64,000 bases of DNA from Heliopora coerulea (taxonomy: Eukaryota > Cnidaria > Anthozoa > Scleralcyonacea > Helioporidae): contig JASJOG010000003.1 in NCBI GenBank assembly GCA_030142905.1, forward strand, positions 1,089,001-1,153,000. The letters run 5' to 3'. Of this stretch, positions 48,972 through 60,900 are shown piece after piece. Positions within the stretch are counted from its first letter, which is position 1, and every line of letters begins with the position of its first letter. The translations under genes and the position numbers were made by a program. The notes under the pieces are model-generated. The model ran no database searches, was not told where the DNA came from, and worked only from the letters and a program-made list of their open reading frames with translations.

Positions 48972-51900
48972 TGTCCATTGGTGAACTTACTGTGCATTAA
49001 CTATTTTTGCAGGGCTCTCAACCACATGTTAAGATCTCAGGCCTGGTAAACGTTTTTGAAATTTTATCTTTCATCTATTATCTTACAATTTGATATTTCA
49101 TCTTATTTGCCTTCTTTCAATTTGCAGCCTTCGCTCTGACCTGAATGATATCCTGAAATTATGGCAAGAACACCAGAAGAAAAACGTAAGTTACATTTGT
49201 CGAAATCAGCTTTCAGGCTTTAACTCTAACTTATGATTGACAGATTTGACAGATATATATTATAAATAAAAGTACAGTGACTGGTTCTTTAAATGCAGTA
49301 TCTTTTTTTGAACCTTTTTGAATATTATCAGTTGATAATAGAATTGATGCACAGAATGAGTAATATAACATAATAAATTCGTCTATTTGCTAATGAATTA
49401 TATTGCGTTATATGTATATTAGGGCTTCTACGTTTGATGCTTCTGTTGCAACGATGCTGGATTGCCATCCCTAATCAAGTTGTCCCTCTATATTGAGAGT
49501 TATATTTTTTTCTAGTTGGAAGAGACTAAGAAGTTATTAACAGCAAAAGTAACCATGGTTGCAAGTTAGTAGTTTATTTTTTATTCTTGTTCTTCCAGAA
49601 ATGTAGAATGTAGAAAATAACGTACAAACATTTTTGCAGAAATGTAGAAGATAGAATTATGTATAAAAAAAACAAACAAAAAAGAAAAAAATTCCTCCTA
49701 GACAGCCCCGTATGTGGCAAAATTGAGAAAACTAGTGCAAGCATTGTGCCGACACTAATACTCTCGATGTCTGTTCATCAAGTGACCACTGCTTCCTTCA
49801 CAGGCGTCTCTTGTCATATCCTGTTAAGGAAACGTTGCTATTACGCGATGGCCAAACAGACCTTGTACAAGAAATGACATTCGATTCGGCTAAGCAGCAG
49901 GTTTCAGCCAGCTGTTTAATGGTAGAATCTTGAGATGAAACCAAAACATTTTTCTCATACTGCTGCTATGAATATTCTAGAAATACGTGAACAGCAAATC
50001 GTTTTATTGAAACCGTCACCTCGCCTGTTTCAAAATTGTTAAATTTTTTTCCGTTTCAAGTATTTTTCAAGATATGTCAGGTCTTTACGCGAGTGGAAGC
50101 TTCACAGGATCAATCGTAACCACTGACCTATATATAACTGGATTTCTTGGTCTAAATATATTTGACTTGCGAAAAGTGTCCCCAAAGGGATGGCGTCAGC
50201 ATTGAAATTGATGGGTCCTTCTGCTAATGATAATGACCACCAACCTGTGCTAGTAGCAAAATTGTGGGCGATTTCTGAGTCCTTTTAGTAAATATTTACT
50301 GAACATCTTGGTACGTACATAGTGTTTTTCTTTGTTTATACGATTGGTTATGGTTAATTACCGATTCAGGGGCTTAAGAAGTATTTGCTCAAAAGTATCA
50401 ACAGAAAGTAAATGAGTTTTTGATTCATTACTCGAATTAATTTCGGTGGTGACAAATTAACTTTTGATTCGTTGTTCATAAGTATTTTATGTTCTGTACA
50501 AACAAAAGTGTCTCTTGAGAAATAACTACCGTATAGCAAAAAAACCTGGTAGGTTTAAGGTAAATATACCTGGTTCGAGAACCACGAAGTGTCCCAAACC
50601 TATTTGAAATGCAAAAACCCTCCTTTATTTTTCAAAGGACTATACAAACATCGCTTCGTTCCGTAAAACGGACTGTTCCGGAGAATATTATACAACATTT
50701 GATTGGTCGTTGATAATATCTGAGCCAGGAACATCGGTCAATGGTTAGTACCTTGAACACAAGGACCCATAAATTACGCCATCTTTTTGGGGACACATTG
50801 TTGGGGTCCTCTAGCAGTCCAATTGTATACAGGGCAGTGATCGTAACCCGGGGCTGATCAGACAGCCAATAATTGGACTGAAACTAGTTGTCATGTTTTT
50901 TGTAAAAATTTCAAACCATTCTGACTCCCAATGTCCTCGACTACCTTAGTGATCCGGTGAAAAGCGCCATATCTAATTAGCCCACCCGCTTGGGAGCTCG
51001 TTACCGTTTTTAATAATACCCAATCTGTTCAAGTAAGCCTCCTATGTCAAGTTAGGCTGATAAGGTCTGATTTGATTAGTTGTATCTGAAGTAAATTTAT
51101 CATATAGAATCAAAATTAACTCGTAACACGCCTGGTTTGATTAGAGTGAAATCTGTATTAATGAAATCACTGCGATATTTAAAGACCTGTCATAAAATCC
51201 TTTGTGTATGAAAATAGTTTTGATTATGAAGAATGTTTTTGCTCCAAATAAGAGGAATAGTAATAGCAGTATTTACCGAATTATTGTCCATCAAGCTTTC
51301 CAGATGGACTTCTGTTTCGCTGCTCGCTCTTCCTAGCCTGTCTTTTGTTATTTGACTGGCTCTTTCTTAGCGCTTTACTTTATGCCTAGATTAAGTGCTA
51401 AATTTTACTTGAAATAAAATTCGAATTTACATAGATTTCTTATTTCGCGACTACAAAAGCTGGTAATTTTGCGTGGAGGGACTTGTTCGGTCTGAGTTGT
51501 TCAGGAAACATTTAATTCGCTCTTTTGACTTTGATGGGTTACTGACTTGGATCCTGTTTTAGAATGTTGATTCGTCATAATGAATTAATGAATAAATTAA
51601 ATCTTTTGGTTTTACCCTCTAGGAGTTTTACCAGATCCCGTGAAAACGCAAGACCATTTAAAACGACTGACGAAGATGTTGTCTGATAAAAAATTCTTTG
51701 AGTTAATGAAGGAGTGTGTTAGCAGTGGACAGGATTGTGCTAAAGTTTCAAAAGCAGTTGTAAGTTGTTTTTCGATGATTGATATTCTGGACACAAAACG
51801 TAAACACAAAACAAAAATAAGAACCCAGTTTAAAATTAGCATATTACAAACGTTTCGTAGCGTACAAGTCACAGTAATACCTTTACAGTTGTACCTTTAG

Positions 51901-54900
51901 CCAGACTTCAGGGAGCAACTTTTAATTAATCCAGTACTAAGAGAGGTCGGGTGGCATGTACAGCGATAACACCACAAAACAAACTTACTGGACGCTGCGA
52001 GTTAACTACATCAAAACCTGTGCATAAATTTAAAAATCTCAATTTAAATAAAATTTGTCTTTGTAATAACAAGAGGTCGGTAAAACATCTAGTTGTTAGG
52101 TAGACAACTTTCGTCTGGAACGTTCTCGTCATCACAAAATTTTGATCGTTTCTGACATCTGAACCACCGTTAATTTCGGACTAAATAATAAGATGAACTA
52201 TGTCAAAAGTGATATAACAGATAATACAATATATATTACAGTGTTATATATAGTATATAGTCATACTTCCAAATAGAAAAGCTGTCCATACTTTAATTTT
52301 TTAACATTCCTGTCGTTTTGCTTATACCCCATAAAACGTGAGTTAAGCTTCGTTAATCATGATTTATTCTCCTGTCTTTTATATGGCATTTAATTTAAAA
52401 TTTTATTGGTGTGCTCTTATTTTTAGAACTGTGCGTTTTAGCTGTTTTATTTCGTTTTCACTGTTGTCTTTACTTTGAGGAAACAGTCCAAGTTTAGTAA
52501 ACTTGTGGTTTAAATATTCGGTTGGTTTTTGAATGATAATTGAACGTTTGTCCCGGTCTAACCTCAGAAAAATGGTTTCTGAGCCTCAGATGGGGATCGA
52601 ACGCGCAACCTTCTGAATCTTGCTATCTGAATCATCTAGCTCATTGGTTGGAGCGTCTCACCGGTCATCAGAAGATTGCGAGTTCGATCCCCGTCTGGAG
52701 CTCAGAAATCGTTTTCCTGAGGTTAGAGCTCAGCTTGACAAACGTTCATCTATCATTCAAGAAATCTCAAAGCTCCCACATTTCCAACATATATCGTGGT
52801 TGGTTTTTATTGATGAAAATTTTCTGTCACGCTTATCTATTGTTTATCTAGCGCTGTTTGTTTTGTCACGCGTTTTTTGTCTTCCTGCTAGGCTCTCTGT
52901 TAATCTGTCAATTTGTCTGTATGTCTACCACTTTTTATCTGTTTGTGTGTTCGGTTGTTCATCATTTTGTCTTCGGTTCGTGCATCCATTGTTTTGTCCT
53001 TCCCTCCCTGTTTGATGTGTTACATTTCTCTTTGGCATGGTTTCTAGTCCTTTCAACCGTTCGTCAGTCCAAGGACGCGGCCAAGGTTTCTGAAGTAGTA
53101 GGGGGCAAAGTCAAAAAATTTTTTGTTCTCTTATATTGAGAGATCGCTTCGCGACTTACCGGGAGAATTTTCCGATTTAGTCGCTCCTGTATCAGTCCAT
53201 CCACTGCTTTGGTAATCTGCAAACCAGTTATACGGTACAGGAAACAGCTGAGCAGCTGATGGGTAGAAAAACGGACAAAACAGTAGACGCATATTTAACG
53301 AATATTCAACATTTACTCTCGATAACATGAAATCGAGTACATTTTGATGATGAAGGAACAAGAGTTGCATTTTTCTCAATTAATCGAATGCACATGCCAA
53401 ATATTCGTTGGATATACCCCTTCACTTCACCGTCACTACCACAGATGTGCAGAACGCGGATCCAAATTCTCGGCAACGGCCTTCGCTGCTCTGCTGGCAG
53501 AGCGCTGCACATGAATCCCGAGGTCGATTCCCAGGCGAAGGCCTAAGAGTTGCATTTCTTGCCGCTGGTCCCGGTTGGGTCTCAAAATGTACGATTGTGA
53601 CACTTGAATGTTTCCTTCATCAAGTATGAAAACCAGTTCATGTTATCGAGTGCAAATGCTAAATGTTGGTTGAATGTACGTCTACTGCTATGTCCGTCTT
53701 CCCGTCCATCGCCTGTTCAGCTGTCTCCTACAACGAATAACCGGGTTGCAGATTATGTTTGACGATTGATACACTTAATTTTATACGTTTTACTTCGCTG
53801 GAGCGTCCTTATGGTGATAAAAGCTCTTATTCGACTTCATGATCCAAGCTTGGGTTATGACAGACGATATGCGGACGTTCGTAGAGTTCAAATCCCCAGA
53901 AGATATTCTGAGCCTTACATGGGGATAGAATGCGTAACATTCTGATAACAGGTGAGACGATCTAAACGTTGAGCTGCCGACGCGTCAATGACTTCAGAGG
54001 CTCAGAAATATTTTTTAGAGGATTTCAGTTTGATGAACGTTTATGTATCGTCTGTCATTACTCCAAGTTCGCTAATCCAATTTTTTTTAGTTTTTATATT
54101 AAACCGATTTTGTAACCTAAAGGTTAAATTACGCACAAAGAATTATGAGGCTACACCTAGAAAACAATTTCTGTCCATAAATTGAACCTGTATGCATACT
54201 AATGTAACCTTCATTCTCCATCTGAGTCTCACTGGTAATCAGAAAGTTACTAGTTCGATTCCAGTCCTTGTCTCAGAAGTACTTTCTAAGGGTTTAAGTA
54301 AGACGAAGTTTCGCAAATAGCTTTGATATTGCTCGATTTCTCTTTGTATTGTAGAGCGAGGTTGCCTTAAAAATTGGGACTAAAAGTCCTATGTTTGAAA
54401 CCGTTAAAGCTTTATTAGACCGAGCAGCTCCATTACTGGTTGATTCTGCCGCTGGAAAGCACTTGGTAGCCTTAGTATCAAAATATGTTGAGGGTGATGA
54501 TTTAGATTTTGACGAGGATGTGGAGGATAGTGAGGATACAATGGAACCGCAAGATGAAATTAGTGAGAGAGGACGCAAGGCACTTGATTTACTTTTGGTA
54601 AAATGTTTTATGTCTTTTGTTTTTATCGTATAGAAGACTGCTTTGACAGTCGAGGTAAAAGTGTGAACTGGTGACCCATGTATGTGACTTTGGGATCTTG
54701 TGTGCCCTCTCTAACGTTCCCCAAGGTCCTTATATTATCATAATTATATACCGGTACTACCGGTGTACGATTAAGTTAGTTCCTTCTGTAGAAAAAAGAA
54801 GTTTTTGGCAGCAACAAACTTGTGTTACTTAGTTCTTGGGAGATTAAGCTTTGCTTTTTGTCAAAATAGTCCCCGTGTTCATCTTGCTACCCATGTGGCC

Positions 54901-57900
54901 GGTACGATGGCTAGTATCCGCTGTCTTCTAAGGAACTGGAAGACGGCTTTCAACTTGTTACAAGTTCCCCAGGCAATTTTGATATTGTTTGAATAGCTCT
55001 TCAGCGTAACAATCTGCTAAGAGCCTAGAGGTTAAAATTAACAACTCGTATCAACTCGGTAGAATAATGCCGATGTTGTAACTTATTCACAGAGTTGCCA
55101 TAAACTTGTTGCTAAAAAGTATTGTGACAAGCTGAGTTATTTAAATGTTTAATTGCCATGTGGAATGTTCGGTTTTTCCGATTGCATTTTGCGAAGCAAC
55201 GGTCAGATGGGATCGGACTGAGATATTAAATCGTCAGATTTTATCGGATTCGTATCAAGATTTAACAATGGATCCCATTCGAGGTCTAAGTAGACAAAAT
55301 AGCGTAAATATAAAAAAATGTCCACTCAGACGGCAATTCCAGCGAATGCTACGAACGTTAATTTGTTGCCCTGAGCGGTGAATATAAGGAAGGGCGAACA
55401 GGTTCCTAACCAATGAAAATACAACGATATTTGTTTGCCTCTTAAATAACACATACTTTATGTCAGGGGTACCGAAATAATTTCTGAAGTGGTCCAGCAT
55501 GTGAAGACACAATTTTTGGAGGAGTCCGCAGGCATTCTCCCCAGGAAAATTTTTTGAATATTGGGTCTCCGAACTGGCATTTCCTGTATTTTGAGAGCTG
55601 TTTTGAGGAAAATTTTAAGGTCTTAAATCACATTTATTTTAACAGTGTAACTCACCATTTTTAAACAGATATTCCGGTCCAAATGCAATTATTCTTTCAA
55701 TTTGCGTTTTTTTTCTTAACATGTTTTAATATGTCTTCAGGGAATGTCCGTACACCCCAAGTTAACCTTCTATTTTATTCGGAAACCAAGGCAATTGCAT
55801 ACAACTTGAAATGCTAGTGTGGCCAACTCATGTAGATAGGAGAGTAAAAGCTCGTAGATTTCAAGATGGACTGAGTATCAAATGTAAATGCCGTATCATT
55901 CCTTGTTTTCTTTGTAGACATGTATTACCGTGTATCCTGATGCGTTTAAATTCTCCTTAATTTTTGAGAAGATACTTGTGTATCTAAAGCGAAAAGATTT
56001 TGTCGGTGAGTTTGATGACAAGTCATATTAACGTATTCCTTTTCAAGTTGCTTACTTAAAATTTCCAGTATTTTTTGAAAGGAACGTGAGCGACAACTTC
56101 TGTTTATTCCATCTCTTACTTTGCTTATTGCTCTTTTACTTTCCTTTGCCCTCTTGTGAAGTCGTAAACGTTACATTATCGTCAAATTAGCTTATACTCG
56201 TCTAAAGTCTGAGCTGTCTGGTTTGATCAGTAAAGTTATTTTCTAACTACATTGAAGATAAGCATTAATGAAAATTAATTAGAGCGAGAGGTCTCTCCTA
56301 CGGCACAGTTATCTTGCCAATGACTAGTACAGACCAAAATGTGAAGTACAAAGCTCTCCGGGAGAGTACCGTGGTCTGGATGACTTTGCCGCAAAGACCG
56401 AGAAAACGAGGTTAATAAGACAAGTGACTAAAAATGAATGTGAGGTCTGTACGGGAAAAGTACATGCCTGAGGTTTTCGTCCAGACTGAGCGACGAATGA
56501 GAGAGGTTCGGGATTGAGCCGCTTATAATGTAGGTTCATTTGCTTGTTTTTGCCTATTACTTCGTGTTTTTTGTACCAATTCATCTAGTTTTCTGCTTAA
56601 AATTATCGTTGGAAAGATTCAACTACTTTTTTGGTAGTTTGTTACCGTAAATCTTTAGTAAAAGGTACCAGAATCTGGCTTGTTTGTCTTCAAATCAGCT
56701 CAGAAATTTGCCTGCCCAAACTTGCCGGCCTGTACGAAAAACGTATTGCACGGCTAGGGAGCACACCAGTGAGCGTCATTTCGTGTGCAGACCGGATAGC
56801 AAGCACAACTGGGTTATGATGAATGTTAAACAGCGAGAGATTGCGAGAACTAAGGTGCACTGAGTCCTTATGTAACTGCATTTCAACCAAAACCCGCACA
56901 GAACTAAAATGCCAAAACCAACAAAGAACTAAAACAATCTCATTTAGTACCATTATAGCGATGTAAAGCATTTGCTATTAATTTATTTTTACGACGGTAA
57001 TATTATTTCAACTAGACTTACCCAAATTTAATTTAAAACATAATCCGAAAATAAACGTCTTGGAAATAATTCAAGATACTTTTGTCTTGTTCCTAAGCTC
57101 ATGTCTTGAGTTATTTGCAACATGTTTATTTTCGGGTTATGTATTGTCTTATATTTTTTCAAATTATTGGTTGGCGATGGATTTTACTCAAATTTATCGC
57201 TCCGTTTTTCAATTTTGGTTAAGACTGGTCTTTACCAATTTCTAAAGCCCGAAAAGTAACTAGTGGAAATGCAAGAAATTGCATTAAGTACACAAAAGAG
57301 ACCGAGCCATTGATTAAAATTTGTTGTGCTGCAGTATGCTGCTGTTGAATCGTTTCTATTTCGGTGTGTTTTTGTTCTAGCTGACGTAGCCCTAAGAATA
57401 CTCACCCTTGTTGGTAAAGGATTGGAAGAAATGGACTCAGGACTATCTTCGTATGTGTCAGTTGCTTCAAACTTTGTTTAATATAGCTAGAGGGTTTTGT
57501 AAGTAACAAGAGATCTACACGCTTAGAAATGCACGACTGGCGTGAACAATATCGTGATTCTCCCCGTGAACAATGTTATGCTACACATTGCTGTCATTGT
57601 TGTCAATTATCAGCTACGACAACGTTGTTACAAAAGTTGTTTAGCCATCAATACTGAAACAATTTGTTGATGAAGTCAAACAACTGTGTTAACAATAACG
57701 TGCATTATTGTGCCAACAACATCTGGCAACCGTTTGTACTTCATCAGTGCTGAACAGCACTGTTGAAACAACGATGAACAATATTGATGTTTTATCAAAA
57801 TTTTTCATCCATAACAATAATGTTGTTGCTGCATTATGCAGTTAACCGTGCTATAACAACTACGAGTTAACTGTTGCATGCGTAGGTTAAAGACACAAGT

Positions 57901-60900
57901 GTCGGGCTGAACGTCTGGCGCTACGAACATGCTTTAGGTCAGAAAAATGATTTGTAATTACTTTAGAATGGATATTTTTGGGAATTAATTCCATCATAGA
58001 TGAGGAATAAGAAAAGTTCTGCGTTGGTACCACACCTAAGAGAGTGGAGACGCTGTTAAAATAGCTAGGAATTTATTTTTTCTTTATTACAACTTTGCAG
58101 TCGACCACATTGCGTCGCACTTTAAAGTGTAGCATATTTCCTCATAGTATTAATTCATTGTTTATTTTTCCGCCAATCGAATTTTTCGCTTTTTATCTCC
58201 ATTTGTTTCGGGGTCGTCGAGCTATAGTAAGTTGATTTAACAAGTTACATTATTTTTGAGGATGCGAGGTATATCAAGGTTGTGTGTGTGGAGCTTAGCG
58301 CTATTATGATTCAGCTGTAGGCCCCAGTTGCACTATACCGGATTGTTTTTCGTATCGGATTACCTGAACCCAATCCGATACTAAAATAGCACATTTCAGT
58401 TCGCCCTTACACTGTACCGCTCCGCTCCTTTGCTTGGTCGAGAAAACATCACACATTTGCCGCCAAATAAATGATGAGTAAGAACAAGACAGCGAGATTA
58501 AACTTGTTCTCGAGTTAATGAAGTCATTCGCAGAACGTTCGTACAGGATTGAGGCGGTTACACGGCAAGGGAACGTACCGGATTAATTTTCATATCGCCT
58601 TCTTAGCGGAGTGATTTTGTTCCGGATTCGCGAAGCGGTATGTACCGGATTACCGCGGGGTAGTGTAACTCAAACGTCAATCCGACGCGAAAAGTAATCC
58701 GATACGCAAGTAATCCGATATAGTGTAAATGGGACCGTAGTCACACAAATCACTAGTATGATATTAACCCTTCAATAAACCTCTTCATGACTGTTGATTT
58801 TTTGTATTTTCACGGATTGTATCTTGTTTTTAGCATTCACATTTTGTTTGTTCTTCAATTGTAGTCACTACCAGCAAGCTCTTACAAAGCTTTTCACAAA
58901 AGGAACCCCTTCTCAAGCGAAACTTTCAGGTCGTGCTATCAGCAAAATATATTCAAATTCTTCATCAATCTTTCAGAGAATTTTTGAGGTAGATTGTCCG
59001 TTTTCAGTCAAATTAACTTTTTAGTCTCAGAGTAATCAATTGCATGTGTGGTGATCAAGTTTGTTGATCTTGAATGACGGTTTTAGAATAGTTTGTGGTA
59101 ATTTATTTGAAAGCAAAGTGTTACACCCGGAAAAAAGACTGAATCGCTCTTAGTGTGAATACATGTATATACATCTACATATACGTACACATATACTTAT
59201 ACATATACATATACATGTACATGTACAAATACATATACAAATACATATACAAATACATATACAAATACATATGCATATGCACATACTTATACATATACAT
59301 ATACATATATACATGTATTATTAAAATAGAATGTATTTGTATATGTTTATGTATATGCTCATGACTAGTTTTTCTTAATACATTTGAAAAACTCTAAACA
59401 TTAATTAGTTTCGTCTGGAAAACTAATTGTAAAAGCTTAGATGCGCCTCACTTTCGTCAACTAACTAATCACCTCATTGGAATTTGTAGTTCATAATCAA
59501 ATCTTTAAATGTATGATTATCCTTTTCATTACACAAAATTGCCTTCATACATGCCGCGCTGAAAACTGGTACTAGCCGATAATATCAGACAGAAACGAGA
59601 AAGACGCGACGTTATCTGAGAGATGGCATCGCTCTTGTGCCACCAAATGCTTCCCATCGTTTTTCCAAGTAACCTTACCATAAGTGAATTCGCTAGCCCA
59701 AGACCAATGTCATGTCTTAAATGAAGTCATATTTTTGATATACGTCATGTGGTAGCTGTTTTTCTCAAACTTGTTCATAGTTCATGAAATATCGTAGCCA
59801 ATCAGTGAACGCGTACCACATCACATGCGTGCATTTTAATACCCAATGAACATCTGTAAGAAACTCACTAGAAATTTCGATCACATTTCTTAATCTACGT
59901 ATGCAAATCAATGAAACAAACGAACATGCATTAAAATCAATGTGAATACTCGTTTGAGAAGCTGGTTCAAGCACTTGTTTATTGTGTTTCACTAGAGAAC
60001 TCCAAAAACGATAGAGCCACAGGACTTCGCCCATCAGTTTTCAACTTTTTCTTGTGTTTTTAACTCCAGATGAAACAGTCAAACTCGCGTTTGAACTGCA
60101 TTGTGAATCACAATTACACATGCTTCTCGAACGTTAAACTTGGCAAAGTGTTCCTGAGCCCTTAACGGCAATCGAACCCGTAATCTTCTGATTGCCGGCA
60201 AGACTCAACAAAGGTTACGTATAGTAACTGTTTGTTACTGTATTCCCTTTTCAACACCGTTGCGGGTTCAGTTGCTGGTAAACTTTTCTGAGTATAAGGC
60301 TTGAGCGGCGCTTGTGATCAACGGTCACATGTGTCTTCTTTTTTTTTTTTTCTGTCCAGAATTATCTGTTAGTACCAGTTTTATGCATTATGTGACATTA
60401 GATTGTCAGCAATTTTGAGGTGAAAAAGCAAGTTATGTGCCCGCGATGTTAAAATGACCCGAACCACTACCAAATTATCTTGTCTGATTTGGTTTGGTCG
60501 TTTTTGCCTTGATTCGTGCTATTTCCACAAACTCCGCCGTAACTTTCTATATTACAAATCATGTATCCGTACTTTCCTTAATTGTCATTTATGACACTGT
60601 TCCAGTCATTGCGTTAATTTTTTTTCCTTTAAGAATCAACTTCGTTCCATTGACTATGAGTCATCAAAACTGACCACCATTCTGTCGTCTCTTGGCCAAA
60701 TTGCTCTTTTGGCGCCTTCTGTCTTCGAACAACACAACACCACTGTTATCCGAGATTTTGTTGTGAAAGATTTACTGATGAAAGATCGGGTAAGTAATAA
60801 TGTTAGTAACGTAAAATGTATTGTTGAAAATGTTTTTGATACGTTTATAGTTAAATAAAGTTAGTGATTGCATAAATGCATTTTTAATCTTATATCGTTT

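Noticed and set aside
59155..59364. Tyr/Ile-rich open frame
   Set aside because: A microsatellite artefact.
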